NCBI GenBank assembly: GCA_964036155.1 | Contig: OZ038423.1 | Coordinates: 37,649,249-37,713,248 of the forward strand | Reading direction: 5' to 3' | Source: Diploscapter coronatus | Lineage: Eukaryota > Nematoda > Chromadorea > Rhabditida > Rhabditidae | DNA: 64,000 nucleotides | In this document: in pieces, positions 35,018-47,800 of the stretch | How positions within the stretch are numbered: position 1 is the first letter of the stretch | Layout of the letters: each line of letters starts with the position of its first letter | Made by a program: the position numbers and the translations under genes | The notes under the pieces: generated by a model | What the model saw: the letters and a program-made list of their open reading frames with translations, nothing else | Told to the model about the DNA's origin: nothing | Database searches by the model: none

Positions 35018-35762
35018 GTTGACTTCTTCCGATGATGTTGTTGGACTTGTTCGACTTGAGTGGTGTCTGTCCCTCTGCCAGTCTGACGAAGAACCAGTTG
35101 CTCACACGGGAGAAGTGGGAATAATGGGGAAAAGCTGGGAATAATCTGAAGATCAAATATTCCTGAGAACATATTCTAACTCTAATTTCACATAACTACA
35201 AATAAAATAGCCTTAAGAGTGTATTCAAATTTCAGCAATGCCCGAATTCCATGCAGCGAGCTGCAACACATAGATTTATCGCCGTGGTTCGATAGAGGTC
35301 AGGGCTAAATTATTTGAACCCTCAAAATTAAATTCTGAAGTTTTCAGACTTTTGCAGAATAGACAACAAAATCCTACCCCTTGGAAAAACTCATAGAATA
35401 ACGCCGTGCATTTCCTGCACCTGTACGAAGGAAGGAGTGAGAACTTGCATATTTTTATCATGCAGACCACAGCTTTTCAGCCTTTCTGCCATTCTATGAA
35501 GATAGAGAAATGCGAAGATCTCGAAAAATCCTATCTTACGAGTGAAATTGGAAAGGTTTGAGGGATTCATGAATTTTCCACGACTTGTAAAATTTAGGAT
35601 CCGGTCTGTATGATGCAATGCCATAAGCAATTGAATTTTCGAGTGTAATATTTATTCTCACGACGATCTTAAATTACAATTAATCTCAGATACATGTAAA
35701 TAGCGACAAAATAAACGTTTCTAAAAATTATTCTGAGAAAAAAACTTGTCAAATTTTCAATT
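35018..35762. other. Gap between the small membrane protein and pah-1
   Basis: No supported coding sequence. The right part is AT-rich, with aataaa-like motifs on the minus strand suitable for the pah-1 3' end. Confidence 0.45.
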
Positions 35763-38262
35763 TCATCCTTGTGAGATGGAAATCATGCGGACTTTTCCAA
35801 GAGCTTCTTCGAGAGTCGACATTTCGCCTGAAATTTTTCCTAGTTTTTTTTTTAATTAGGTCTCACTTTTAATATCTCTGGCCAATCTCTGAAGCACGGA
35901 GACCTTATCGAGGACTTCAATTTTCTGAGTGTAGGCATTGTATCGAACTTGGAACGGACGTTGAATCGTAGCGGCCCACGCCCTATAAATTACAAACAAA
36001 GAAATTATCCATTTTTCAGCAGGAAACATTACTTAAGCTTATTCTTGGCACTAACGAAGGAATCAGCCAAGAAATAGCGAGGCTGATACTCAGTAATCGG
36101 GTACTTCGTCTCACAGGTCACCGATGGCTCAAATGGTAGGATCTCAGGCTAAAATTTGGCATTTTTGACAAAAATGTGCGAACATCTTCAAACCTTATCG
36201 CTCAAGGCATATTGAAGTTCACCGAATGAACTCAAAAGTCCAGCTCCGTAAGCTTTGCGCTCTCCGTTCTGAAGGCAAACCCCGAATTCGACGGTGAACC
36301 AATAGAGCTGCAAATCAGATTCAATGTTCTCTTAGATTCACGATTAAAGATACGGTAGCGAGTTTTTCGATGGTGTCATCAGTAGCTCCCAGACTCGCCA
36401 AGCCGATTTCCTGGGAGAATTGAGCGAATTCGGGATCGGCAAACAGTGGCACATGTCCGAGAAGTTCGTGGCAAATGTCCGGCTCAGGGGTGTACCTAAA
36501 TTGTCCTCTTTCTAGGCAATTTGATCGGTCCACTTACTTAGGCGCTGAATGATGACGGATGTATTGAGTGGAATGGAAGACTCTGAACGCGAGTCCGGCC
36601 AGAAAGTCGCGAGATGAAAGAAGTCCGGCTACAGGACGCAAAATGAACCCCGTACATTCTAAATTTTTGATTAGGCCTTGAAAAGCCCTGAAAAAACAAG
36701 TAAGTTGTTGGCTATTTGGAAACCGCGTGACCACGAGACACGAGACATAACGCGAAATAGTATAGGGTTAGGGTAGGGTATGGGGAGATGATAGACTTTC
36801 TTGTTTCGCACCATTCTCAATGTCACGTGGTCTCGCGGTTTCCAAGTTGCCTAAATTCTCTACCATGCAGAAAATCTGACACGTCCTGTAGCTGGGGGAC
36901 CTTATCCGGACCAAACCCACAATTCTGCTGAAGCAGCGGGAAAATGTAGTTGAATTCCTTAGAATTGTTTTGTTATTCTGCAGTTTTGTTGAGTGAAGTT
37001 AACCTTGCAACCGTAAGCGGGATACAATTTGGTGAGTTCGGTATATATTGTACGCCAAGTCTCGATCTCCTTATCTGTATACTCGATACGAGGAATCTTG
37101 TCACCGCTAAATTGAATCAGCTAAGTCTTTATAGTTCAGGGTTTAAATTTACTGTTTGTAATTGTAAGCAATATCAGCGAAATACTTTCTGCGCTCTCGA
37201 TATACCTTGTCGGTGAAACCCTAAAAACTAACATCTCACGTGGTCAAATTTGACAGGAAGTCCAACTTTTTCGTACCAAATTTAATGTGATCACTTTAAA
37301 TTAGTGTAGGTTCAAGGGAAAACTAACTGATACAAATTGCCTAATTTTAATTTGAGTATCAGAAACTATTTACCGGGTGATCAGAGTCTAATTCCTCGCC
37401 ATAGCTCAAAATTCGGTTGGCAAAATGATCGATGTCGTTGATTTTCTGCGGAAACCATGGGACGGACTCTGGAATTTGCAGAAATCTAGTTTCGTTTTTT
37501 AGATTCAGACTTACCCTTAGTCTGTTTAGCATTCCATTCTTTGACCAGAGGGGGCGAATGAGCCTTTTGGCGAGAGAGCGCGATTACCTAATAAATGTCC
37601 GTGAAATTGAATTAGAATGGCTATTTGGAAACTTCGAGCCCGAAGCCGTGCGAAATAGGATGGGGGATGGTAGAGAAAACGATTCTTTTCTCACGCTACT
37701 TCGCATGGCTCGAGGTTCCCAAATTGGCAATTAGAACACATTTCGATGAAACAATAACCTCTCAAGCAGACAAGTCGAAACAGGTTCTGCGAAATGAAAG
37801 GAGTAATCCTTTGTCAACATTATCGTTTTATCATCGATTTGTTTGATGGTTGATTTTTCGAACCTTTTGTATCCCACATTCACTTTTTGAGGAGAGAGTA
37901 GGGAAGGAAGGTAGGAGAAAGGAAAAAATGGGTGTGGAATACAAGAGGCCGATTTTTCTATTGCCAAACCTCCTCAAGCTTTTCAGGCTCGACGTCAGGA
38001 GCACATTCGACGAGGATTTCGTAGCAACCCTGATGCGTCTTAGATGGCCTGGATTCGATATGATTCAAACTGACATCAAGGGCCTAGAAAATGAAATTTT
38101 CATTATTTTTATTTGATGAAATTGGTTTTTTACTTGGAAAAGTTTCAAAGTTTCCGCCAAAGCCCCAGCCTTCTCTTTGAGCGTGAAAATGATCGTCGTC
38201 TTGCCTGGCTCGACATCCACCTCAGCCACGTACGCGTCCATTGACCTCTGAAGAAATTTCAT
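35763..38262 (-). CDS. pah-1: Phenylalanine 4-hydroxylase
   Basis: This tetrahydrobiopterin- and iron-dependent enzyme converts phenylalanine to tyrosine; in nematodes it also feeds cuticle pigment formation. The N-terminal ACT domain is visible as [20 protein letters not shown]. The catalytic core has [20 protein letters not shown], the iron ligands in [18 protein letters not shown] and the Glu in [11 protein letters not shown], then [19 protein letters not shown] and [14 protein letters not shown]. The C-terminal helix is [13 protein letters not shown], with the stop at 35763-35765. The start at 38262 follows a TTTCCAG acceptor by about 7 bases; [15 protein letters not shown] aligns with the family start, although a second in-frame Met lies 7 codons later. 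Two MITE-like elements are intronic. No key residue is missing. Confidence 0.95.
36710..36853. repeat. MITE-like inverted repeat, family A copy 2
   Basis: ggctatttggaaaccgcgtg at the left pairs with cgcggtttccaagttgcc at the right. The interior ggttagggtagggtatgggg matches copy 1. It is in a pah-1 intron. Confidence 0.85.
37619..37733. repeat. MITE-like inverted repeat, family B copy 2
   Basis: It is closely similar over its full length to copy 1 at 26033, with ggctatttggaaacttcgag at the left and ctcgaggttcccaaattggc at the right, and shared interior acgattcttttctcac. It is in a pah-1 intron. Confidence 0.8.
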
Positions 38263-38831
38263 TTAAATCTGGAAATAAACGTTCAAACCTTAGAATTTTG
38301 CCTAGTTTCTAGAAAATTTCTAGAAAACTCAAAAGTCTAGGGCTTGAATGAACTGACTACTGCTGATTTAAAGTTACATTAGAAAGTCGCGATAGAATTT
38401 TGAATAAAGTCAAGCTCAATCGAACCATACAAGTTTCAGGTAACTTTCACCTTGTTTTGAGTGCTTTATAATCATTGAACGACATAAATAATGCATATAG
38501 ATGCATTTTGGGCGAACGATGAAAACTTGTATTCACTTTGGCATCAAATAACGATTGAATTTTGCAGGAAGTTATATTGTGCGCTATACAAATATTTTGG
38601 ACTTCAAAATAGAAACTTTTAAAAGATAGAGCAAAAAATCAAAGACATGCCATTTCCTGAAGATGGGTTTTTGTAGAATGAAAGATAGACAGCGCAGTTT
38701 CATCTTTTCACCATTTTACCATCTTTCTGCTTTTCTTTTCCGCATCTTTCGTCCATTTCTTTCCCAAATTATTGACACGCTGGTTTGGTCTATTCGTCTT
38801 TCATCAGAATCATGACAATTCTATCAATTAA

Positions 38832-39178
38832 TCACGCGAGGTAGTGCTGCTGCAGTCCAAGGGTAGTTTTCTCGACTTGGTTAGATTGTTGACAAAATAA
38901 TCAACAGTTTCAAGAGATCCCAGAGAAAATTGCAAAAGTTCAAATTCGTTCCGCCCTCAATTCCATCCATTCTTCATCGAAATGGTTGTTTTATTCGCAC
39001 ATATATTTTTACGGTACATCGCATGGCCAGCCTTCCTCTCATCATCAACAAAAACTTGGAATTTTGAACAGAGACTGACAAAAATCGTATTTTTAGAAAT
39101 AATTCTTCAAAAATCAACTTACCGCTCTTGTAAAGTGCATTTTTCAGCAGGAATTTGTTGAAATCCAATGACAGTAGT
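38832..39178 (-). CDS. Orphan exon chain of an unrecognised gene
   Basis: Three exons read in phase on the minus strand. Exon 39123-39178 encodes TTVIGFQQIPAEKCTLQER, between a ttttcag acceptor and a gtaagt donor. Exon 39013-39074 encodes LCSKFQVFVDDERKAGHAMY and ends at a gtaaaa donor. A last exon would give LEKTTLGLQQHYLA and a stop at 38832-38834. The first two exons have good splice signals and look like real protein; the last is weaker. No start exon was found upstream. It could be the 3' end of an unknown gene, or alternative 5' exons of pah-1, although phase does not join them to pah-1. Confidence 0.35.
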
Positions 39179-39525
39179 CTGAAAATGAAAATAAATAATT
39201 GAGACAATGTTCTAGAAAATGAAACGATTGATGTTAGATAAGGAATGAAATATTCGATGCAGAGGTGCGAGAGATATGAGAGATATGACTGCATAAGTGC
39301 GTTTGGAGATAAGCAACGACGTGAGATGATGAGAAAATCCCAGAAGCATTCATTCATTCGGCAAGACAGTCATAGTTTTCTGAGATTGACACTTATTTGA
39401 CATAGCACTTGTCTGAATATGATAGCATAGTCATTATTGTATGCGATCACATGTGGCTTGTATCTGCACTCACTATGCACTAATTCAAAAACCTGATTTA
39501 TTATCATCGCATAAAAATCGATTTA

Positions 39526-39791
39526 TTATCGATTACACCAGCTGCTTTTCCACATGTAAAACAATGCGAGAGTGATGATGATCAGCAGAAATAGCGAAAA
39601 CAGTTTGATGTATTGGCGCGTAGGGTCGATATCACGAATTGAGGAGACTTCAGTCGGTGTTAAAACACTCTAAATTTATGGCTTGCACGAAACAAATTAT
39701 TCTACCTCACCAAGTTAGTATTCTTCTCGTAAAATTGGGAAATCGACGAAGTACAGCATGATAGCAACAGTGTAATGCATAGAAAATTCAT
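39526..39791 (-). CDS. 74-residue membrane protein with signal sequence
   Basis: Two exons. Exon 1 (39711-39791) gives MNFLCITLLLSCCTSSISQF, a signal peptide, then YEKNTNL. After a 41-base intron, exon 2 gives SVLTPTEVSSIRDIDPTRQY, then IKLFSLFLLIIITLALFYMW, one transmembrane segment, and ends KSSWCNR with the stop at 39526-39528. The layout fits a tiny type I membrane protein with an extracellular part of about 30 residues. A ctttag site lies about 25 bases upstream of the start. No family is recognised. Both hydrophobic segments and the intron phase argue against chance. Confidence 0.5.
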
Positions 39792-40264
39792 ATAGAAATG
39801 GAATCTAATAGCTACAACCTAAAGTGTTCTGACAGCCAAATAAAGCCTCGGATATAGCGAACATAAATCTCAAATTATTTACAGATTGTGGATGAAATAT
39901 ATCTTCATAATATTGGAAATAGTTAGGTACTTTGCTATAAATCTCATTAATGCTAAAAAATAATTGAAAAATCAAAAAAACATTCTTCGAGGAAATTATC
40001 AATGAATTTCCAAAATTTCTGATAGAATGGAACATAAAAATTTACAAATTATGAAAGATCGCTTTTTGATGATAGGATCGTGCGACAATCATTCCACGGA
40101 AATGTCAGAAAATGATCAGACTTCGATGTTCACAGATTACCAATATCATACCGTATCACGATATTCTTCATAGTTATAAGGAACTCATAGACCCTGATAC
40201 ATATCTCATAGACAATGAAAAAACTACTTTGTGCATGGAATTGCTGTTCTAAAATTCACATGAT

Positions 40265-40374
40265 GGGCAGGACTGTTGGCGGTGCAGTAAGATGGCGCAT
40301 TGCGAGCTTTTCCAAAAATCCCACACTGCCCATATCACATCCCAATGAAAATCAACTGCACCGCAAACAACCCT
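40265..40374. repeat. MITE-like inverted repeat, intergenic
   Basis: gggcaggactgttggcggtg pairs with caccgcaaacaaccctg, and the tgcagt/actgca parts pair inside these. It lies between the 74-residue membrane protein gene and the next plus-strand gene. Confidence 0.7.
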
Positions 40375-40673
40375 GATGATGAGTTATGCACAATTTCAGC
40401 ACATAACTAATTAATTTTCTGAGCTGGTAGACAAATCTTAACGCAGGTGCAATTTTTAATTATCTGAAAAGTCTATCTTCTAAACGAGTACTATAAATAC
40501 CGAAGCTGATTGCCTAAGCAACGTCTTGCACTGTTACTCGATACATTTCAAGCTCGGCCATTTTTGTTTCGAAAGCGCTACCCTTTCTAGATCTACTGTA
40601 TTGAAATCATTTTTCTCAAATTGTTATTCTACAGATTTATTATTATCATTAGAGAAATAATTCGCAGAATCGA

Positions 40674-41252
40674 ATGGAGTGCCCTGGGCTTAAGCCTAAT
40701 GCAACGAATTATGACTTTTGTGAAGGTTAATTAATTTTTCAGTTTACTTATTCTTACATACTATTCTGCATTATTTTTTTTATAAACCTCGGTAACAATT
40801 TACTATTTTAGAACTTTCACCATCAAATACATTACTTTACAAACTCATCATTACGTGGAAAACTATCATACTTAATCTAGATGGACTTTATACAAGTTAG
40901 TTAAATAGTTTTATATTGATGTTATCTTCAAAAAATAAATTCATCTATAGCGTTTCAAATCTTGGCCATTTTTAATAGCATCTTATTAGTGCCGGTTTTT
41001 ATCGGCATATTTATGATATATCGGTTATTTCGAAAACGTGGAAAGTTTTCACAATTCGAAAAATTAATAGTCATTTTACTCATTCTAAATATACTCCTTT
41101 CTATTTATGCATTTATAAATGTAAGTTTTATACTATTATTTTTATGATGTAATTTTCAATATATGCATTGAAGCAGGATAATACTTTAGTTTTCGTTTAC
41201 TATCTATGCTCTAACTTCGCCCTTTTGTTGCCAATATGGAAACGAATATGAG
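40674..41252 (+). CDS. Multi-pass membrane protein, unrecognised
   Basis: Four exons join in phase. The start follows a ttcgcag acceptor by six bases and gives MECPGLKPNATNYDFCEEL, with an N-glycosylation site (NAT). Hydrophobic segments follow: LLYKLIITWKTIILNL, FQILAIFNSILLVPVFIGIF, FEKLIVILLILNILLSIYAF and LVFVYYLCSNFALLLPIW. A basic loop (YRLFRKRGKF) separates the second and third. The stop is at 41250-41252, about 165 residues. It might be a shortened seven-pass chemoreceptor or a four-pass protein; nothing decides this. Codon use is very AT-rich compared with the conserved genes nearby. Confidence 0.45.
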
Positions 41253-41339
41253 GTAACATAATTTAAAATTTTAGCCACGTGTATCAGTCAATATTTATCT
41301 AGAGTTTAAGTGAATCGTTTAAAATGCCATCTATGTTGC

Positions 41340-41433
41340 TACAGAAAAGTGTCAACATTTTGTGAAATAGTATGGATCGTATTATTGTAGTGTTCCATAC
41401 ATTATTTCGCCATAGTGTCTCTACTTTTCTGTC
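41340..41433. repeat. Inverted-repeat element, intergenic
   Basis: acagaaaagtgtcaac at the left pairs imperfectly with tgtctctacttttctgt at the right, and tgtgaaatagtatgg with ccatacattatttcgcc in between. It lies between the two membrane protein genes. Confidence 0.65.
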
Positions 41434-41697
41434 GCAAATTTTCCAAATAACTAAAATACCACTTTATTTTAAATTTATTTAACATATAAAGTTGATTTAA
41501 ATCTAATATAGTTTAAATTTTGCATTGACAGCTGACAAATGGAATTGTAGGGAATATTGTCTTGGTTATTTACTAGTCTTCGAGATACATTGCTAATGAT
41601 GGCCATAAGATTCGTTTCGACTGCAGTTACGATATATCGAGCTAGAGCATTCTCACTGTTAGAAATTCTTCCACATGCATGTCAGTTTTGATACAAA

Positions 41698-42400
41698 ATG
41701 GTTCAATTTAGTTGCCGTAACGAAAAACTAACCAAGTTATTTTCTATTATATTTTGGATATTGGCCGGATTTCATATTATTTTTGGTTGTATCGCCCAAC
41801 TAATTTCTATTGCAATTTACTACTTAAACGCTTATCGAATCGTTGATATTGTTGATATGCAATTATATGTAGCGGCCCTTGAAAAATGGGTTGTAAGTTA
41901 AACGAATATTATCAAAATAAAAATGATTAATGTCAATTATGTAGATAATTTTAGGATCTTTACACTATAATAGTTCCGATCATAGCAAGTTGTGCTCAGA
42001 CGATAATTAGCATTGTCGCGTTTATTTATCTAAAGCGGTGTTTTGATTCGTATGGCAATCTGAGCCAAAGTGCAAGAAATTCTGAACGACGCTTAAATCG
42101 ATGGCTAATGGCGCATGTAAGTTAGCCCGATCAATGTTGCACCATATTACGTTGAAAATAAATATGCATAACGTTTAGATTTTATGCGAATTGGTAGTAA
42201 ATGATTTAATTATTTTTGAACTATACTATTCTTTTTGCATTGTTTTGGACAATCAGCAACAGAAATTTGTAGGTAGGATGTGTCTCTTAATCTTTTAATT
42301 TCGATATCTTAAATATCTTGTGCAAAATTAATTATGTTTTCGTTGTAATCATTTTTCCATATGTAATGGGTCTATTAAGAGGACGAATCTGTGTAAGTAA
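41698..42400 (+). CDS. Multi-pass membrane protein, unrecognised
   Basis: Exon 1 gives MVQFSCRNEKLTKLFSIIFW and two hydrophobic segments (LFSIIFWILAGFHIIFGC, IAQLISIAIYYLNAY). After a gtaagtt donor the next exon gives DLYTIIVPIIASCAQTIISI and a basic loop (YLKRCFDSYG). A third exon gives ILCELVVNDLIIFELYYSFC. The end is unclear: my best join gives a stop at 42398-42400, but there is no good acceptor. An unspliced frame near 42330 (NYVFVVIIFPYVMGLLRGRI) looks like a further membrane segment. A gtcag site lies about 11 bases before the ATG. Like its neighbour at 40674, it is AT-rich and may be a receptor-like gene; no family is recognised. Confidence 0.42.
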
Positions 42401-44833
42401 TTGATTTCTCAAACTTGGGTAATACATCAAATCACACATTCGTTTATATTTATAACCAATCTCTGGTTTAAAACACCGAGATTCGATATATTTTAAAACG
42501 CTCTTTACCCAAAAGAACGATAGTATCGAAAGAATTTGTTTGAAACAATGAAAATTGTTCACGATTTTACGAAAAATAACATAAATTAACTAGTTTCATA
42601 GCTTCAAAGTTAGAAGTTTGAGAAAACTTACTAGAGTATTTTAGATGAATGTTTAATCGGTAGGTTTTTTTCAACCAATGTGATGGTTGACGTATACGTA
42701 AGTATTATTAATAACAAATTTTCATATTAATTAACAAAAGAAAGGAAAGGCCTGTCTTACCAACATATATTCTGAAAACATGCGCTAAGAAATCCTAAAG
42801 GAGCGTTCGAAATAGTGAATTCTTCGACCTTACCATTATTTACATAAATTACAATTATTTTTTGCGTCGGGTAGGAGGCACATGAATGTTATTTTAATTT
42901 TTGAGAATAGAACTCGGCTAATCGTGCTTTAAGGAACCAAAATACCCCTTTCGCGTTATGTGCTTAGAAAGAGCAACTGTAAAATTAGGAATTGTTTCAT
43001 GAATAAACCTTGAGCAGTATACTTTTCTAGCATAAGAAATGGATCCACACTAGAATAAGTGAAATTTCCTACCAAGAGAGCATTAAAAAAAAACTTTCAG
43101 AACACCTGTTACTTTATATACCTAAATGGGCCATGTCTCCAAATAATTCCCCTGTTTTTCTTAGTGAGAGGATTGATCAAGGTAGTTTATATGCATATGC
43201 ACATAAAAGAAAAAGACAAGTTTAGAAGAGCAACACTACTATATCGCCGATTAATACTTAGTCCAAGTTATTCAAGTTACACCTCATTGTCCGAAGCAAC
43301 TGAACTCGAATAGTATTTTATCATCATGGACCAAAAGACTGGTCTGAAATTATGGTAAAATGTGAATGGACATTCTATATGTATAGGCAAAGTTTCTACA
43401 GCTCACGACTGCTTAGTTCTTTTTACTTGAATTTATTTATTCATTTTACTTTATCGATTCAAATGCATTCCGAAGATTTGTCTAATTTGTCGACTGTTCA
43501 ATAAAACATTGCTTATTCATTCTGTTAGAAGATAGCTGATATCAGAGTGTAGCATCTTGTTTTGTAAGATAAAATTCATACATTACTGGTGTCAGAATAC
43601 AGTCTACGCACACCAATTATCCTATTAAAATTACCTTGTGGATATCTGGAAATTCGGACTAATTGTAATTGAAACAATACTACTAACAAAGTATTAATTT
43701 AGATGAAGAAAGTGAAAACCTGCATATATGATGTGAAAATCAGCCAAATCGGCAGATCCCTGCACCTCAACATTTTTACTGGTCCTGATATTTACTCTTA
43801 ACTCCCCACGATGAGGGGATTTATGAAAATATATGGTTTTACGCACTTTTCATTTTAGGTATATCTGGCATACTGGCGGTGAATCCTTTCCCGACTTAGA
43901 CGCAAAACAACAACCAAAAATGCTTATTTTCAATATTCTGAGAAAATCCGGCATGAAAAATATGCAGAATTTTATGCTGATCCCGAATCTGAAAACCGTT
44001 GTTTTAATTCGCATCGATACATGTCGATTTGTGATCGAAAGAATGCAGATTCAATGCTAAGGAAAAACAGAAATTTTATGTCGTCATCGCCATATGCCCA
44101 GGTCTACTCATAAATGGAAAGTGGGTAACACCATGCCATCTTCATAAAATCCCCTACCGAGAAGAATTAAATCCCGTTGGCCGTTTTCTAAAATAATAGT
44201 TAGTGAGAAAAATTTTATTCGAGAAAAAAGTTGTAGAATTATACTGAAACACGCTGGCATTGGAAACAAACGAGTCGAAAGAAGCGAGAATTTCCAAATT
44301 TGGCATGTTCTCAGCTTTTCGTGGGAATTATCCCCAATGGACATGTGTTCTCGGCTAGAATTGCTGATTTGTCGAGAAGCGAATTTGGCTTTTTAGCGTA
44401 GTCGGCTCCCCCTTCCTATAAGTGGTCATTCATGAAAACGCCCTTCCATATATTTTACGAGATTTTTTCCTCGTATTTTTACTCGACCTAAAATTTGTCT
44501 TCCCCGTATAATTCGTGAGTGAGGGGAATCTCCCCTTATATAGAGTCTCTTTTCGAAAGCGCATCTAAGCCCATCGTGGAATTCTCTTTCTCCCTGCTTC
44601 TCTCGCCTCTCCTCATAAAGTTATTGACAATCCATAACTCTAGCCCTTCCTTCCCTATTCCTTCTTCCATTTGGAGAGGACAATGAGCGAGAAGTAGAAA
44701 ACTCCTCTTTCTTCCAAATTTTGCATCATCTAAACACGTCTCAAATACACCACACGAATATTCGATTTTAGACAGCGATGCAATACTTTCCTAACCCTAA
44801 TCGACTGTGCAATTCGCCAGAGGAAGACCAATC
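42401..44833. other. Intergenic, nothing recognised; upstream of the transporter gene
   Basis: About 2.4 kb of mostly AT-rich sequence without a convincing gene. The right part (44440-44740) is pyrimidine-rich with tctcgcctctcctc-type runs and probably belongs to the promoter of the SLC35F gene. Confidence 0.5.
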
Positions 44834-47800
44834 ATGAGGGGCATTAGAAGTAAGTCATAAACAATCTGAAATATGTAAAATCCCTTTTATTGTTGCCGGA
44901 TATATGAAATCTCTCTAGAGCTCTGAGATCCACTTGCCTAATAAATTCCTTCTTCGTGACAGCCGATTTTGAAATGAAAAGAGCTCGAGAAGATGGCATT
45001 CAGCATTCAATTCACCACAGAAGAGTGCATTAAAAGAAAGAGAGAAGAAAGATCTCGAATGAAGCATAGTCAAGCTGGACTTCATTCAAGAATTCCCATC
45101 CACGCTCCCAGAGTAATTTATTCGATTCATTCGAAACTTTTTTTTTCAAATTATAGAGATTTCATATATGATATACCCTCTATCTCGTTTTTATTTCTTT
45201 GTTTTATGCCGTTTTGATGCGACTCGTCTCACTTTGTCAGTCTCAGCCAAGACAGAGCTGTTTTACTCACTCCTCTCGTACAAGATGATATCCTATCAGT
45301 GAAGGGATAAGCAGGAATTTCATATATCCCTTCTCTCTGTCTTTCCCTCTCTTTACAATGTGTCAACATGTGTTCCTCTCACACTCTTTGCGTGCATACA
45401 AACTCTCTTTTCCCTTCACTATTTCACCTCTCGTCTGCTTCTCTGCCCTCTCTCATATCCATATCATTAGCCGCGTCTGTCTCTCTCATTAGCAGTACAT
45501 TTTGTGGTATTTCTCTAAACACTCTGACAAATCGTCTCTTCTTTGTCTGAAATTGTTGAGTTTTTCTGTGATTTTGTCAACTATGACGCTGTGTGACGTC
45601 ATTTCGTTGATTTATCGATTTTCAGCAGATTCGTTCTCGTACTACGAGTCTATCTATGGAGGCCAGCCGCACGGCGAGCGGCAGCCCTTTCTGTACGCCC
45701 CTGGCGTCGACGACAACGTGCTGCACGTCATGAAGACGCCCCGCGACGCCGCATACGCCACCTCAAAACAACCGAAGCAACAGCCCTACGCCAATTTGCC
45801 ACAGCCGGTGCGTCCTCCCATTTCCTTGTTTACGAGCAAGAAATCCGAAAAAGAGCATCAAAACTCAAAACGCCCTGACATTCGTGATAAGTCTGACAAA
45901 TTTCAAACGAAGCTTGTCACTTTCAAGCCGACACGCGTGGTCTATGAAACTAGAAACTAATTTTCCTTTTGAAAAGTGAAGAGGAAACTGATTTTGATCT
46001 TATTTTGACCAGTTTACTACTCAGGGCTCTTCTTCACACTATCAGTCCTTACCGAGGGGCGTGCAGCCGCACAGAAATCCATACGCGATTCAGCGACCGC
46101 CGGAAACCGACGAGGACAGCGAGGATGCCATCAACTGCTCGCCCTGCTGCGAGAACGACAACATCAGGTCAGCGCCGCTTTTTTGTCCCACTGTAATTCC
46201 CAGCCTATTTTTCTAGAAAATAGCATGGGAAAAGAAGAAAAGAAAATGGGAACCACAAGAGGCCCTTTTCTCACATTTCAAACAAATCGCAGAAAATGCT
46301 GCTTATCGGCATTTTCTATCAAACCCGGTAGCCGTTTTATCAGTCTCTCAACCCTCCACATTTCAAACGATCTCTGATTTTCCATCGATACAATGAGGCA
46401 ACAGTTCTATTGAATTTCATGAGAAGTGTTCACGATTTGTTTTTACATTTCTCATTTTCACGATGAAGTACAGCTTTAGTTACTTTATTAGGAGCTGCTA
46501 TGAGATTTCAAGTTTCATTACGAAATCCCTCATTTACTTTTTCAACGAAGAAAATAGTTTGATTGAGAAAGCTCATTTTTTTTAAATTGACCTTCTTTTT
46601 GCCTTTTCCCCTCTTATCAGTAGCCCCTCTTTATGTTTTGACCTTATCACTTTTATTATCACTGTCTTTCGCTTTGCATGTCTTTCGATCCCGAAAAACC
46701 TCAAAGTCATTTGCATAATTCTTCTCTACACATTTTAACCGAGTAATTTATTCGACAATTTCCCTGAAATGACAGTTTATCAGTCGATAGAGTCATTCGA
46801 AGTTTCGATGGAAAGTCAGCAGGAAAAACACGAGTTGTCGAGGGCTCAGAAAGCTCTGTAGGTTTTCATTTTCCCTAAAAATCGACATTTTCTCTTATTA
46901 ATTTTGTTCTATTTTCTATTTTTCAGCCGAACATTCCGATCTATAGTCCTGGGGCAGATTCTCTCCTTGTGTTTGTGTGGCACGGGGGTCTCCAGCCAAC
47001 TCTTATCGAATCAAGGCGTCAACGCTCCCGCCGGTAGACATCTTTGTTGCTATAAAAATAATCATTTCTTCGAAATATGCAAATTTTTAGCTCAAGCCTT
47101 CACAAATTATTTCCTTCTTTGCTTTGTTTATTGCACCGCCCTTTCATGCAAAGGTGGGGACGATGCCCTACTAGAAATTATCAAAAAACGCGGTTGGAGG
47201 TGAGCATTTTAGGGTTTTGGTAGTCGACACCAAAAATACTACCATCTTTACCGTTTGGTAATTTTTTTCTCTTCAGATATTTGATTCTGGCCTTTTTCGA
47301 TGTCCAGGCCAATTATTTGATTGTCTACGCATATCAGTACACGAATCTCACTAGTATTCAGGTTAATTATTTTTTTACCTTATTTTTCATTTTTGTTTTT
47401 CAGCTGCTAGACTGTTCCACAATTCCCATAGTGCTTCTTTTATCGTGGCTATTTCTCTCGGCTCGCTATCTAATTACCCATATCATAGGTAGTCTGAAAC
47501 GGAAAATGTTTATTCAAATTACAATTTTCAGGAGTTTGTATTTGTCTGGTGGGGATTTCCTGCGTGATCTTCGCAGATGCAGTGGACGGCAAGGGCTTGG
47601 GAGGTTTGAATTGGAAAAAAATAAATTTTTGAGATCGAATAATGTTTTCCAGGCTCAAATCGCGCCCTGGGAGATGTGCTCTGTCTAGCGGCTACCATAC
47701 TCTACGCCATTTGTAATGTGACCGAGGAGTTCCTTGTCAAGCAGTACAATCGAATGGAATACTTGGGAATGATCGGTCTGTTCGGATCGCTCATATCTGG

